DNA of 64,000 nt from a virus, in the IMG/VR virus record IMGVR_UViG_3300028859_000006, positions 124,001 through 188,000 of that record; one strand, written 5' to 3'. A program made the position numbers and the translations under genes. The notes beneath the pieces are model-generated. The model saw only the letters and a program-made list of their open reading frames with translations. It was not told where the DNA came from and searched no databases. How positions within the stretch are numbered: the first letter of the stretch is position 1; each line of letters starts with the position of its first letter. Below are positions 34,258-42,870 of the stretch, in pieces.

Positions 34258-34619
34258 ATTTTTAATTTTTTTATAAGTATAAAAGATTGATTTTTATTAT
34301 CATCATAATCTTGATATATTTCAAATCCGCATTTTAAATATAAATTTACTGCTTTATAATTATTTTTATAAACAAGTAAAGTAATAATATTAATTTTAAG
34401 TTCATTTTTAACATAATTAAATATCTGTTCTAATAGATATTTAGCATACCCTTTTCCTTGAAAATTTTTAACCGTTTTTAAATCATGAATAGTTACATAT
34501 TTTTCATTAAACCATTTATCTGGATGTTCTATTCTAAAACTAGATTCAGATACTAAAATATCATCTAAAAACAACTTAAATTTATAATTCTTTTTATCAA
34601 TTACAATTTTTTTTTCTGC
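34254..34619 (-). pseudogene. GNAT acetyltransferase, 3' part split by the IS607-type element
   Basis: About 121 residues of GNAT fold: VTIHDLKTVKNFQGKGYAKYLLEQI (acetyl-CoA loop QGKGYA), INIITLLVYKNNYKAVNLYLKCGFE (the usual Nxxaxx.Y.k.GF). An open frame extends to an ATG at 34703, but those 28 residues lie within tnpB DNA and are an accident of the insertion. The missing start is most likely the orphan MKKYIEFITENVIQK peptide at 36973-37020 beyond the element. In life the protein would have been a leader-carrying N-acetyltransferase; substrate unknown. A shortened protein from the element-derived ATG is possible. Confidence 0.75.
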
Positions 34620-34647
34620 TGTTATATACAAAAACAATAAAGTACAA

Positions 34648-36249
34648 TTAAAAAGTATACACTTTCCAATGGTTTCTTTTAGTATTTTTGCTAGAACAGT
34701 CAACTGGCTTTATATCGGTTAGCTGCCAACGGTATATAATTCCCGCCTTTTTGAATAGTTTATAAAGGCTTACCCAGTTTTCACAATCTTTAACAACTGA
34801 AACATCAGGAAAAGAATTAATAAATCTTTCAACCACTGTGTTCAGCATTGTACTTGTAAATTTTGGATAAAAACCATTCTTATCATATTTATAAGCTCCT
34901 CTTCTTCCGATTTCAGTTGCTGCTGCAACAGGGTCGAATACTGAGTAATTTATATTTCCGATAAAACTTGAATAACAAGGATTAACTTTTATTAATATTA
35001 ATCCATTATTATCACAATGTTTATTTATTAAATTTGTTTGGAAGCCTAAGTTCCAACAATTATTTATTTTACGACGAACTTCTTTTGACATTTCATCCTG
35101 ACTATTTGATTTAAAGTTTAAGTCTTCCATCACAAAATAACCACACTTGTAGTGAGTTATTATATCAAATATCTTAACGTAAATGTTACCGATTTCATGT
35201 TTTCTTTTTCTGGTTAGATAAAGACTTTCGTCTACGGTAACATCTTTACCTGATTTTTTCATCAACTCACTTAAGTCATAACATTTACTATCAATTACTT
35301 TAACTTCATCATTTGATGTTTTATCTAAGATTACTAAACCAATATAATCAGGATTTAAATCAACTGCAGCAAATCTATTTTGATTTTTGCCTACAAGTTT
35401 TCGTGATGTTTGTTCTTGTTTATGTTTAATGTAAATGTTTTTGTCGTACTTACCATTATTCTTTTCTTTGATTTCCTTGATGTAAGTTTTATAATCAAAA
35501 GGTTCACCATTAATCATTTCATTATCAACTGTAATACAAAGATATTCATGATCTAACTTGACTGAAATAGGTAATATATTTAAGTCTTTAATTAATTGAA
35601 GATCCTTCAATTGTTTCTTATAATTACCTTTAACTACATAATTGATATAAATTTTATTCTCGCTGTTCATTTTATAAATGATTTGATTATTAGTAAAATC
35701 AAATTCAAAAAATCTATTAGAATTAGGATCACATTTAGATCCGTAAAGACTCAAAGGAAGGATTCTATTCGAATGATATTCATCTGTTTTAGTAATTATA
35801 GTGTTTTTATTTTCCTTTTTATCATTATTTAAGTAGGATATTTCTTTTAGTAGTTTTCTTGTACCGAAAGTAATATCCTTTGATAAATTTCTATTTTTAT
35901 AACTTAAGTTTTTCTGATATTTAAATAGATTCCTTGTTTCTTTTTTGGTTAATTTTATTTTTGATTGTAATTCTTTTATATCATCTTGTAAATCAAGTAT
36001 TTCCTGTGATAATTTATCTTTATTTGTTTGAATTTGCTTAAATTTTGTCTTAACATCAATTATTAAACAGTTAGACTCGTAAACACTCAAACCATATATT
36101 TTAGTTAATTTAGTAATATATTCTTTATCATTAATTTTATCATAATGTTTATAAAGTTTACGAAAGAAATATGAAAACTGTTTCTGACGATTTAATATTT
36201 TAAGTTTACCCTCTTCACTAACGTTAAATCCAACTTTTATTGATATCAT
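34648..36249 (-). CDS. tnpB: TnpB-like RNA-guided RuvC nuclease lacking the zinc finger (IS607 partner)
   Basis: 533 residues. RuvC triad D297 (FAAVDLNPDYIGL), E375 (FVMEDLNF), D439 (FDPVAAATEIGRRG). Homologous to the 1338-2984 protein throughout, including the absence of a CxxC...CxxC zinc ribbon between motifs II and III (NPCYSSFIGN). A Lys-rich helical region (60-150) precedes. In IS607 elements TnpB is a guide-RNA nuclease that cuts the empty site and preserves the element. The gene starts 33 nt after the recombinase stop, within a 36-bp duplication. Confidence 0.85.
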   Translation of the reverse strand: MISIKVGFNVSEEGKLKILNRQKQFSYFFRKLYKHYDKINDKEYITKLTKIYGLSVYESNCLIIDVKTKFKQIQTNKDKLSQEILDLQDDIKELQSKIKLTKKETRNLFKYQKNLSYKNRNLSKDITFGTRKLLKEISYLNNDKKENKNTIITKTDEYHSNRILPLSLYGSKCDPNSNRFFEFDFTNNQIIYKMNSENKIYINYVVKGNYKKQLKDLQLIKDLNILPISVKLDHEYLCITVDNEMINGEPFDYKTYIKEIKEKNNGKYDKNIYIKHKQEQTSRKLVGKNQNRFAAVDLNPDYIGLVILDKTSNDEVKVIDSKCYDLSELMKKSGKDVTVDESLYLTRKRKHEIGNIYVKIFDIITHYKCGYFVMEDLNFKSNSQDEMSKEVRRKINNCWNLGFQTNLINKHCDNNGLILIKVNPCYSSFIGNINYSVFDPVAAATEIGRRGAYKYDKNGFYPKFTSTMLNTVVERFINSFPDVSVVKDCENWVSLYKLFKKAGIIYRWQLTDIKPVDCSSKNTKRNHWKVYTF

Positions 36250-36250
36250 A

Positions 36251-36316
36251 TATTATCTTGTAGTTCTTTTTTAATTTTATATCATTTATTATCTTGTAGT
36301 TCTTTTTTAATTTTAT
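36251..36316 (-). repeat. 36-bp tandem duplication at the recombinase/tnpB junction
   Basis: The 30-mer starting TATTATCTTGTAGTTC is present at 36251-36280 and again at 36287-36316. The second copy is the recombinase 3' end (encoding KIKKELQDNK); the first forms the intergenic spacer and the first bases before tnpB. Confidence 0.85.
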
Positions 36317-36884
36317 TTAATTTTCTTCTATTTGAATATGATTTCATAGAGAAATAATGAATAATAGAAATCAAATCATCTGTTAATTCTTGTTCATAAC
36401 TTTTGTTTTGTATGTTATCACTTATGACTATAATTTTAGTACCAAAATATTTAAATACTTCAGTAATAAGGTCGAATCCAAATCTACATAATCTATCTTT
36501 ATTTTCAACTATAACGCATTCAATTTTACCTTCAATAACAAGTTTAATTAATTTATTTAAACCATCTCTTTCAAATGACATACCTGACTTAATATCTTCA
36601 AATTGCTGTTCAATTACTATATCATTTAATATAGAGAATTCATAAATTCTATTAGATTGTTCTTTTAAATCATTTTTTCTTGGTTGGTTTGAAACTCTGG
36701 CATAACTAACATTAATTCTTTTATGTTTTATTTTTTTAACTCCAATTAATTTATATACATCTTCGTCATTATAAATATATGAATAATTATTTATTTTATT
36801 AATTTTTATTAATCCTTTTTTAATATATTTACTTAATGTAACTTGGGTTATACCCAATATTTCTTTTACTTCTTTTGCTTTCAT
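36282..36884 (-). CDS. tnpA: IS607-family serine recombinase (TnpA) with MerR-type DNA-binding head
   Basis: 200 residues. Residues 1-48: a MerR-like helix-turn-helix (KEVKEILGITQVTLSKYIKKG) with a short wing (YSYIYNDEDVYKL). Residues 57-190: resolvase catalytic domain, with nucleophile S65 in YARVSNQ, then EQFEDIKSG, VIVENKDRLCRFGFDL and IIVISDN. IS607 transposases of this plan cut and rejoin DNA through a covalent serine link and move a circular intermediate with low target specificity. Length is normal for the family. Upstream lies an 18-bp palindrome that may be its binding site. Confidence 0.9.
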   Translation of the reverse strand: MKAKEVKEILGITQVTLSKYIKKGLIKINKINNYSYIYNDEDVYKLIGVKKIKHKRINVSYARVSNQPRKNDLKEQSNRIYEFSILNDIVIEQQFEDIKSGMSFERDGLNKLIKLVIEGKIECVIVENKDRLCRFGFDLITEVFKYFGTKIIVISDNIQNKSYEQELTDDLISIIHYFSMKSYSNRRKLNKIKKELQDNK

Positions 36885-36934
36885 AATTATATATATTAAA
36901 TAAAAAATACCGTTTTTTGCTAAAATAATATAAT

Positions 36935-36952
36935 TTATATAACGTTATATAA
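36935..36952. repeat. 18-bp perfect palindrome upstream of the recombinase
   Basis: TTATATAACGTTATATAA, within the left end of the IS607-type element, 50 bp upstream of the recombinase start. Possibly a recombinase or MerR-head binding site; position is the only support. Confidence 0.5.
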
Positions 36953-36972
36953 TTATAATTAATAGTCTTTTA

Positions 36973-37020
36973 TTATTTTTGTATTACATTTTCAGTTATA
37001 AATTCAATATATTTTTTCAT
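36973..37020 (-). pseudogene. Orphan leader peptide, 5' remnant of the split GNAT gene
   Basis: ATG at 37020 opens MKKYIEFITENVIQK and then meets TAA. The 15 residues match the leader of the 33874 protein (MKNFIEFINES) and T4-type capsid-targeting starts. It lies 5 nt after the structural gene ending at 37026, at the edge of the IS607-type element, whose other edge carries a GNAT body without a natural start. The stop codon probably belongs to the element. Confidence 0.7.
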
Positions 37021-37025
37021 ATTTT

Positions 37026-39509
37026 TTATTCCCATCTATTATTATAAATATTTGATGTATACAATTCTTTAGTTGCATTATCAGCTAATATTAAATTATT
37101 AGAATCTTGCACTACTCGTTGTAATAATAAATTAGATTTAGATTCATCAGGAATAACATCATCATATATCCTTATATTTGTCAATTTTATATTAGATGAA
37201 TTTATTATTATATTTTGATCAACATTAAATGTATTTAATGGTACAGTTACTCCTTCATATTCATCAATATATTTTATTGACGCTATATTATATAAACTTG
37301 TGTCAGTTAATTTATCAGCAATTTCAGTATTTTTAACTGGTCTATATCCATTTGATGTATAATACGATATGTCATTTATATTTGTATTATCTAATATAAC
37401 ACTTTTATAATTAGGTGTAAACATTGTTATTTTATAATTATATCTTCTTTTAAATAAATCTAAACTTATTGTTCTTTGTCTATTATCTAAATTTACAGTT
37501 AAACCATACCACATATTTGTTGTTAATCCTGTTATTGGTAAACTATAATTTATGTTATTTATAGTCAATGTTATATTATTATTTGCGTAAGATAATTTAT
37601 ATCCTTTATTATTAATTGAATCATAGTTGTTTATAAATTCAAAATAACTTTTATTACTAACATAATAAGAATTAAATATATTTTCATCAATTGCCTTATT
37701 TGGATCAAAACTATTATTAAAATTAAACCACACATTAAATGCTCTATTATCACTAAAATTCAAATTTGAATCTTTATATGTATAAGTAACTGCGGTTGTA
37801 CCAGAAGATAATGATGATAAATTATAATAGCTATCTGCTATTTTTATATCTTTTAATGAATTATAGATATCTTTTTTAATTATCTCTAATTTTGGATTAA
37901 CAATTAATCTATAAACTTCGTGTGTTATAGGTTTTAATTGTTTATTTGCAATTTTATCTTCTTGTTCTCTTATTTCTCCGCCAAATAAAGAATCTATAGT
38001 ATTATTATTTGTTAATGATTCAATAAGATTTTTTGATGCATTAGAAACATTAGTTTCATTTGCAAGTTTTTCATATTTTTCAAGAACAACATTATAATAA
38101 ACACCCATATACATAATATCTCTTTTTACTTGAGCATGTTTAATTCTATACATACGATTTGCTTGACAAAAATATATAATATCTTTTTGGAATGGTCTTT
38201 TTTCTATTCCAAATGCATTATGAAATTCGTCTTTTAATATAATAACTTGAAATGTATCCATCATATCTAACATATATTCATTTATTTGAACTTGATTATC
38301 TGGAAAATTATTTTCAGGTACAATTATTTTTATTTTTTGTGTATCTACTATATTAAATAATTGATATTCATGTAATATACTATCTATTCCTTTACCGTCA
38401 GGATCTGTTAAATGATAATCAACTGTCCATCCAAATATTTTACCTACTGTATTTGATAAATATGTATACCAATCTCCTATTTTTTGTCCAGCATAAGGAT
38501 TAAATATGCCTTGTGATGCTGCTGTTTGAGTTGAATCTAATCCAGTTGTATTACTTTGTGAACTTAGACTTGGTATAACATTACCTGATATATAACAACT
38601 TAATCCTTTTGTCACCCAATCTTTACTATAATCTAATGGAGTTTTACTATCACCTTTATATGATGTTATACCATTTAAACAAACTGAATTTGTACCACTA
38701 TCTGTTGAATTTGAAATTGTAGTTCCAGTATTTACTGCAGGATAAGAAACTGCACAATCCTCTCTAACTCCATATCTATTAGTTTTAAGATAATTATTAT
38801 TAATATTTTGAAAATCTCCTAATAATATAATATCATAAATTTTAGATGTTGTTCCAGTATTTATTTTAGAAACTGAATACTCAACTTGTGCAAATCTAAT
38901 TGGATTTATTTTTACAGTTGATATATTTTCTGTTGTTAAATTTTCCCAAGGCGTATATGTTCTACCATTATCTTGAGTGAATCTATATTTAATTTGTAAA
39001 TTATTAGTATTTGATCCATATATTTCATAACCAGTTAATTTGAAAACTTTATAAATATCTTTTGGGGTAAATAATATAAATTCATTATCTGGTATATTAA
39101 CAATTGTATCTGTTTGTTCAATATCATAAGTTCCTTCGATTACAATTGTATTTATTGTAAGTGCTGGTATTGTAGTAGTATCAGCATCAATTCTATAATA
39201 AGCTAAATTTAAATATAAGTTATTTAATGAGCAATAATCTTGTGTAATTCCTGTAATAGGAGAATACTCACTATAACTTATACCACTTCTTGTATTGCTA
39301 TAAGAAAAATATTTTTTGAAATAATGATCATTAGTTTCTCCTTTTACAATATCTGTAAATTTTGTAATTGATGATATGCTTTTTAATGGAACGATAGAAA
39401 AATTTTTAATATCACGAATTTGAGTAGATATTTCATCTGTATACGTTGGAGTACCTAACCAACTCATTGTAAAAGTACCATCAAATTTAGGAGTGTAAAT
39501 ATATCTCAT
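37026..39509 (-). CDS. Large virion structural protein with a lectin-like (LamG-type) region
   Basis: 827 residues, Asn/Thr/Tyr-rich, no signal or membrane segment. N-terminal FDGTFTMSWLGTP and long beta-rich parts (residues 100-300). A region with RPFQKDIIYFCQANRMYRIKHAQV (around 440-480, in part), then a helical stretch. Residues 600-720 read as a concanavalin/LamG-like sandwich (AFNVWFNFNNSFDP, YSLPITGLTTNMWYGLTVNL). Such domains bind carbohydrate or stabilise trimers in phage tails. Heads a minus-strand unit behind a late-type promoter. Baseplate or tail role inferred. Confidence 0.7.
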   Translation of the reverse strand: MRYIYTPKFDGTFTMSWLGTPTYTDEISTQIRDIKNFSIVPLKSISSITKFTDIVKGETNDHYFKKYFSYSNTRSGISYSEYSPITGITQDYCSLNNLYLNLAYYRIDADTTTIPALTINTIVIEGTYDIEQTDTIVNIPDNEFILFTPKDIYKVFKLTGYEIYGSNTNNLQIKYRFTQDNGRTYTPWENLTTENISTVKINPIRFAQVEYSVSKINTGTTSKIYDIILLGDFQNINNNYLKTNRYGVREDCAVSYPAVNTGTTISNSTDSGTNSVCLNGITSYKGDSKTPLDYSKDWVTKGLSCYISGNVIPSLSSQSNTTGLDSTQTAASQGIFNPYAGQKIGDWYTYLSNTVGKIFGWTVDYHLTDPDGKGIDSILHEYQLFNIVDTQKIKIIVPENNFPDNQVQINEYMLDMMDTFQVIILKDEFHNAFGIEKRPFQKDIIYFCQANRMYRIKHAQVKRDIMYMGVYYNVVLEKYEKLANETNVSNASKNLIESLTNNNTIDSLFGGEIREQEDKIANKQLKPITHEVYRLIVNPKLEIIKKDIYNSLKDIKIADSYYNLSSLSSGTTAVTYTYKDSNLNFSDNRAFNVWFNFNNSFDPNKAIDENIFNSYYVSNKSYFEFINNYDSINNKGYKLSYANNNITLTINNINYSLPITGLTTNMWYGLTVNLDNRQRTISLDLFKRRYNYKITMFTPNYKSVILDNTNINDISYYTSNGYRPVKNTEIADKLTDTSLYNIASIKYIDEYEGVTVPLNTFNVDQNIIINSSNIKLTNIRIYDDVIPDESKSNLLLQRVVQDSNNLILADNATKELYTSNIYNNRWE

Positions 39510-39531
39510 TTTTAATTATTTTATATTTCTC

Positions 39532-39542
39532 TTATATATAAA
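39532..39542 (-). promoter_or_regulatory. Candidate phage late promoter (TTTATATATAA)
   Basis: Minus-strand TTTATATATAAG, 22 nt before the start of the 827-residue structural gene. Confidence 0.5.
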
Positions 39543-39564
39543 AAATTTAATTATAATATATTTT

Positions 39565-40311
39565 TTAAAAATTAACTCTTTCTTTTACTCTTATTGCATA
39601 ACTTAATATTGATTCATATGTATAATAAGAATTTTTCATTTTAGGGTCTTTATATAATTTAAAATCAGGAATAGAAGAAATATCAACTTCTAATATTACC
39701 CATTCGTCGATATTCATATTGAATAATTCTGTCTTATCATATTTATTTTTAAAAAATTTTCTTTTTTCTGCACAAAATTCTTTAGCATCTGACAAATTGT
39801 CAGTTAAATATACTCTATCTACATCATTAGATATCATATTTTGAGATTTAGGAACTAATCCTATTTTTTTAATTTTTTCGTAATAATATTTTGTTGTTGC
39901 ATGATATAATATATCAGGTGTTCCATCAGGTACATCAAATCTTTTTTGAAATGTTATATTAAATATTGTATCTTTTGATATCATTATACTTTTTATTTCT
40001 AATCCATTATTATCAATTATACTAGGTTTAAAATATCCCATATTATGCATAAAACTAGTCAATTCTTTATTAAATTGTTTTTTATTTACATTTGAAATAT
40101 CAATTGATAATGAAATATATCCTTCTAATTTTTTTATTTCATATTTAATATTATATGATTTTATTAAATTATCTAATTTTTCACAAAAAAAGTCATAATC
40201 AACAGAATGAATTAATCCCTCCTTCATAGCTAAATAAAAATGATTGTGAAAATAATCTGCTTCTTCATTAAAATTTCTATATTTTTCAAAATTTTTAAAC
40301 CTATCTAGCAT
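39565..40311 (-). CDS. Hypothetical protein with possible ADP-ribosyltransferase-like C-terminus
   Basis: 248 residues. N-terminus MLDRFKNFEKYRNF, then YLAMKEGLIHSVDY, resembling KEGLIRTHNI in 11679 and 12385. A central beta region, then ILYHATTKYYYEKIKKIGLVPKS, DVDRVYLTDNLSDA, WVILEVDISSIPDFKLYKD, NSYYTYESI. The order LYHAT, GLxPKS, RVYL, WVIxEVD, YYTYE is known from phage proteins with a KptA/PARP-like ART look; catalytic His and Glu would be in these motifs. The more complete match supports the same call for the 11.7-13 kb pair. Confidence 0.65.
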   Translation of the reverse strand: MLDRFKNFEKYRNFNEEADYFHNHFYLAMKEGLIHSVDYDFFCEKLDNLIKSYNIKYEIKKLEGYISLSIDISNVNKKQFNKELTSFMHNMGYFKPSIIDNNGLEIKSIMISKDTIFNITFQKRFDVPDGTPDILYHATTKYYYEKIKKIGLVPKSQNMISNDVDRVYLTDNLSDAKEFCAEKRKFFKNKYDKTELFNMNIDEWVILEVDISSIPDFKLYKDPKMKNSYYTYESILSYAIRVKERVNF

Positions 40312-40373
40312 ATTTTTTATTTATTATAGTTAATATAATTATATAAGTTTATATAAAATTTTGAATGATAAAT

Positions 40374-40384
40374 TTTATATATAA
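40374..40384 (+). promoter_or_regulatory. Candidate phage late promoter (TTTATATATAA)
   Basis: Exact 11-mer followed by GAGAAAAC, 16 nt before the ATG at 40401. Confidence 0.55.
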
Positions 40385-40400
40385 GAGAAAACATTTTTTT

Positions 40401-41174
40401 ATGGCTATAATCACCCCTAATGATCTTATTAATCCAACAGAAAAAACAATAAAGAACTGGAATTGCTCATTTATTGCAGTTGAAGGTCCAAATATAATTG
40501 AAAAATTAAGCTTAGAAGATTTGGCTATTCCATATGAATCTCAATATAGATCGAGAATAGTTTTAAAAGCTGGTGAATCTAATAAAATGCTTTACGGATT
40601 TATTGGTAAGGCTGTTACATTCTTAATGATAAAAGTAACTTATGATAGTTTATCTGATCCATATTATACATATGAACAAGAAAAATATAATATAAATTAT
40701 TATTTTGAAAATGATCCTATTCTTAGACCATTAAATAGATTATTAATAATGACAGGTTCTTCTGATGAAAGAATACCACAAATTTATGTGACAAATCCAT
40801 TAGATTATGACGTAACATTAGATGTATTAGAAGCAACAGTTGATTCTGAATTTGATGAAGATGATGATATACCTGCTGATTATCAAATACATTATGCTAT
40901 AACAAATATATCAAGTACATATTCTGGAAAAACAGATGATGAATATATAAGATGTTCTGGTACAACAGAATCAGGTTCTACATATTCATTATATTTACCG
41001 TTAGCAACTGGTACAGGAAATGTATTAACAATCAAAAATATATTAAACGGAGTTATAACTATTTTAACACAAGATACAGATTTGATTGATGGTTTAAATT
41101 CATATGTATTAAATACTCAATATGAAGTAGTCGTGCTAATTGATGCAGGTACTGGTATCTGGGATAAAATATAA
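40401..41174 (+). CDS. Virion structural protein, tandem copy 1
   Basis: 257 residues from the ATG at 40401, preferred over 40365 because the late-type box lies between them. Core: TIKNWNCSFIAVEGPNI, LSLEDLAIPYESQYRSRIVL, NINYYFENDPI, RLLIMTGSSDERIPQIYV, NPLDYDVTLDVLEATVD. Paralogous to 41182-42057 in all these parts; the ends differ. Probably a small tail or baseplate component made in the same operon as the downstream fibres; no T4 counterpart assigned. Confidence 0.65.
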   Translation: MAIITPNDLINPTEKTIKNWNCSFIAVEGPNIIEKLSLEDLAIPYESQYRSRIVLKAGESNKMLYGFIGKAVTFLMIKVTYDSLSDPYYTYEQEKYNINYYFENDPILRPLNRLLIMTGSSDERIPQIYVTNPLDYDVTLDVLEATVDSEFDEDDDIPADYQIHYAITNISSTYSGKTDDEYIRCSGTTESGSTYSLYLPLATGTGNVLTIKNILNGVITILTQDTDLIDGLNSYVLNTQYEVVVLIDAGTGIWDKI

Positions 41175-41181
41175 TATAAAT

Positions 41182-42057
41182 ATGGCAAAAATAACAAGTA
41201 ATAGTCTTTATGGTAAAACAAAAAGAGAAATAAAAAATTGGGGTAGAGATTTTAGAACATCAGATGGACCTCAAACATCTTCTGTTATGAGTCTCAGTGA
41301 TATTGCAATACCGTATGATTCATGTTATACATCAAGAATAGTATTACCTTCTTATACTGAAGATTTTTTATTAAATTATGGTATAATTGAAGAATCTACT
41401 TTTTTATTATTAAAAGTTACATATAATGGTAATTATGATAATGAGAATGAAGATGCGTATGATCCATATTATTATTATGAACCAAGTACATATAATATTA
41501 ATTACTATTATGATTCTAATTCAGGTATAACATATCCAATTGGAAGATTATTGCTTTTAAATGGCTCATTTCCAAATAAATTAGGACAAATTTATTTGAA
41601 TAATCCATTAGATTATGATGTAGTTTTAGATGTAATGCAAGCTAATATTGAAGCTCCAATAGTTCAACCACCAAGTAGTGCAGTAACGATATCAAATTTG
41701 TATTATAGTGACATTATAACAAATCAAGTTGAATGTTATTCTTATACTGGATTAACAACAGGATCTACTGAATTTATTATTACTGGAATTACATCTTCAA
41801 TAATAAGTACAGGTTATACAATTACACAATATATAATTCCATATAATACTATTATATCAATAAATTCAGATACATCATTATATTACATTTACATAAACAC
41901 TACATCAACTTATTATACTATTAAATTTTTAACTCAATCTGATTATGAACAAGCATATTTTAGAATAATATTCGCGTATTCATCATATACAGATGGTAAT
42001 TGTAGATATTTAACTACAACAGAAACATACGATAGTGGTAATAATATAAATTGTTAA
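41182..42057 (+). CDS. Virion structural protein, tandem copy 2
   Basis: 291 residues from the ATG at 41182 (MAKITSNSLYGKTKREIKNW); the frame opens at 41140 inside copy 1. It shares with copy 1 EIKNWGRDFRTSDGP, MSLSDIAIPYDSCYTSRIVL, YNINYYYDS, GQIYLNNPLDYDVVLDVMQA. The C-terminal 100 residues are Thr/Ser/Tyr-rich and beta-type (STEFIITGITSSI), absent from copy 1, and may form a different contact. Confidence 0.65.
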   Translation: MAKITSNSLYGKTKREIKNWGRDFRTSDGPQTSSVMSLSDIAIPYDSCYTSRIVLPSYTEDFLLNYGIIEESTFLLLKVTYNGNYDNENEDAYDPYYYYEPSTYNINYYYDSNSGITYPIGRLLLLNGSFPNKLGQIYLNNPLDYDVVLDVMQANIEAPIVQPPSSAVTISNLYYSDIITNQVECYSYTGLTTGSTEFIITGITSSIISTGYTITQYIIPYNTIISINSDTSLYYIYINTTSTYYTIKFLTQSDYEQAYFRIIFAYSSYTDGNCRYLTTTETYDSGNNINC

Positions 42058-42076
42058 AAATAAAAATTAATTATAA

Positions 42077-42817
42077 ATGACTATTATATATTATAATTCT
42101 CCTATAAGTGGAACTACTTGGATTGGTAGTGGAACTACTGTACCACATAATGCATATTTGCATTTATATCATGATAGTGTTACAGGTTGGACATTAAATA
42201 GTTTAAAACATCTATTCATTAGTGGAATAACTGGTTGCATTTCAGTGAATATACCATTAGATAATATAACTTTTGAGTTATATGAGAAAGGTACAAATAT
42301 ACAATTATATGAATTAACAAAATATGGACAATATTTTATATATATTTCAATTTCAGATTCTGTTGGAAATATAACTACATCATATATTTATAATATTGTT
42401 GTAAATGATAGTTCTCCTGAAATAATATTTAATTGTAATATTTTTAATTCAGGATTGACAGGAAATACTATTGATTTTTCTGGAGCAACTGGTATAACAT
42501 CAGGAATTAATATTTATTCTGGCGTAACATTTAATCTTTTTGAATTTGATAAAAATATAATTAATAAAGTTGATATAATTTATAATTGTATATGCTATGT
42601 GATTGATAATATTGATTATTGTATCAATAAATATATGATAAATGTTTTAATTATAGGATCAAATTTATTAAATAATAATGAGTATCAAGAAATTTCTATA
42701 CCAGGTTATTATTGCATAAAATTATCTTTAATAAATAGTACAAATTATGAGATTGTTTATTATTTTCTTGTAGATGCTGTTTATGATCCAAATAATTATA
42801 ATTCTAATATTTATTAA
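42077..42817 (+). CDS. Virion-associated beta-rich protein
   Basis: 246 residues, Ile/Asn/Gly/Thr-rich, no membrane segment. MTIIYYNSPISGTTWIGSGTT, ITFELYEKGTNIQLYELTKYG and YIYISISDSVGNITTSYIY (each in part) look like Ig-like beta domains; the segment with SDSVGNITTSYIYNIVVND is as in bacterial Ig-like repeats. It follows the structural pair by 19 nt. Role in the tail inferred from place and composition. Confidence 0.6.
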   Translation: MTIIYYNSPISGTTWIGSGTTVPHNAYLHLYHDSVTGWTLNSLKHLFISGITGCISVNIPLDNITFELYEKGTNIQLYELTKYGQYFIYISISDSVGNITTSYIYNIVVNDSSPEIIFNCNIFNSGLTGNTIDFSGATGITSGINIYSGVTFNLFEFDKNIINKVDIIYNCICYVIDNIDYCINKYMINVLIIGSNLLNNNEYQEISIPGYYCIKLSLINSTNYEIVYYFLVDAVYDPNNYNSNIY

Positions 42818-42837
42818 TATTATTGACCTAATAAAAT

Positions 42838-42848
42838 AAATATATAAA
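42838..42848 (+). promoter_or_regulatory. Candidate phage late-type promoter (AAATATATAAA)
   Basis: Weaker version of the box, 22 nt before the start at 42871. Confidence 0.35.
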
Positions 42849-42870
42849 TTAGTAAAAATTAAATAAATAA

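Larger units (their letters stand above)
34620..36972 (-). mobile_element. IS607-type element (serine recombinase + TnpB)
   Basis: About 2.35 kb between the orphan leader peptide and the GNAT body, holding a serine recombinase with MerR-type head (36282-36884) followed by tnpB (34648-36249), the standard IS607 order. Ends are placed where host-gene coding stops and are uncertain by up to 30 bp at either side. IS607 elements insert without target duplication, and none is seen. The recombinase end is duplicated between the two genes. Guide RNA is expected from the tnpB 3' end into the flank near 34620. Confidence 0.8.

Noticed and set aside
34620-34703. N-terminal 28 residues of the 34254-34703 open frame as a real GNAT start
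   Set aside because: They are read from the tnpB 3' end in another frame, are not GNAT-like, and a better original start exists across the element.
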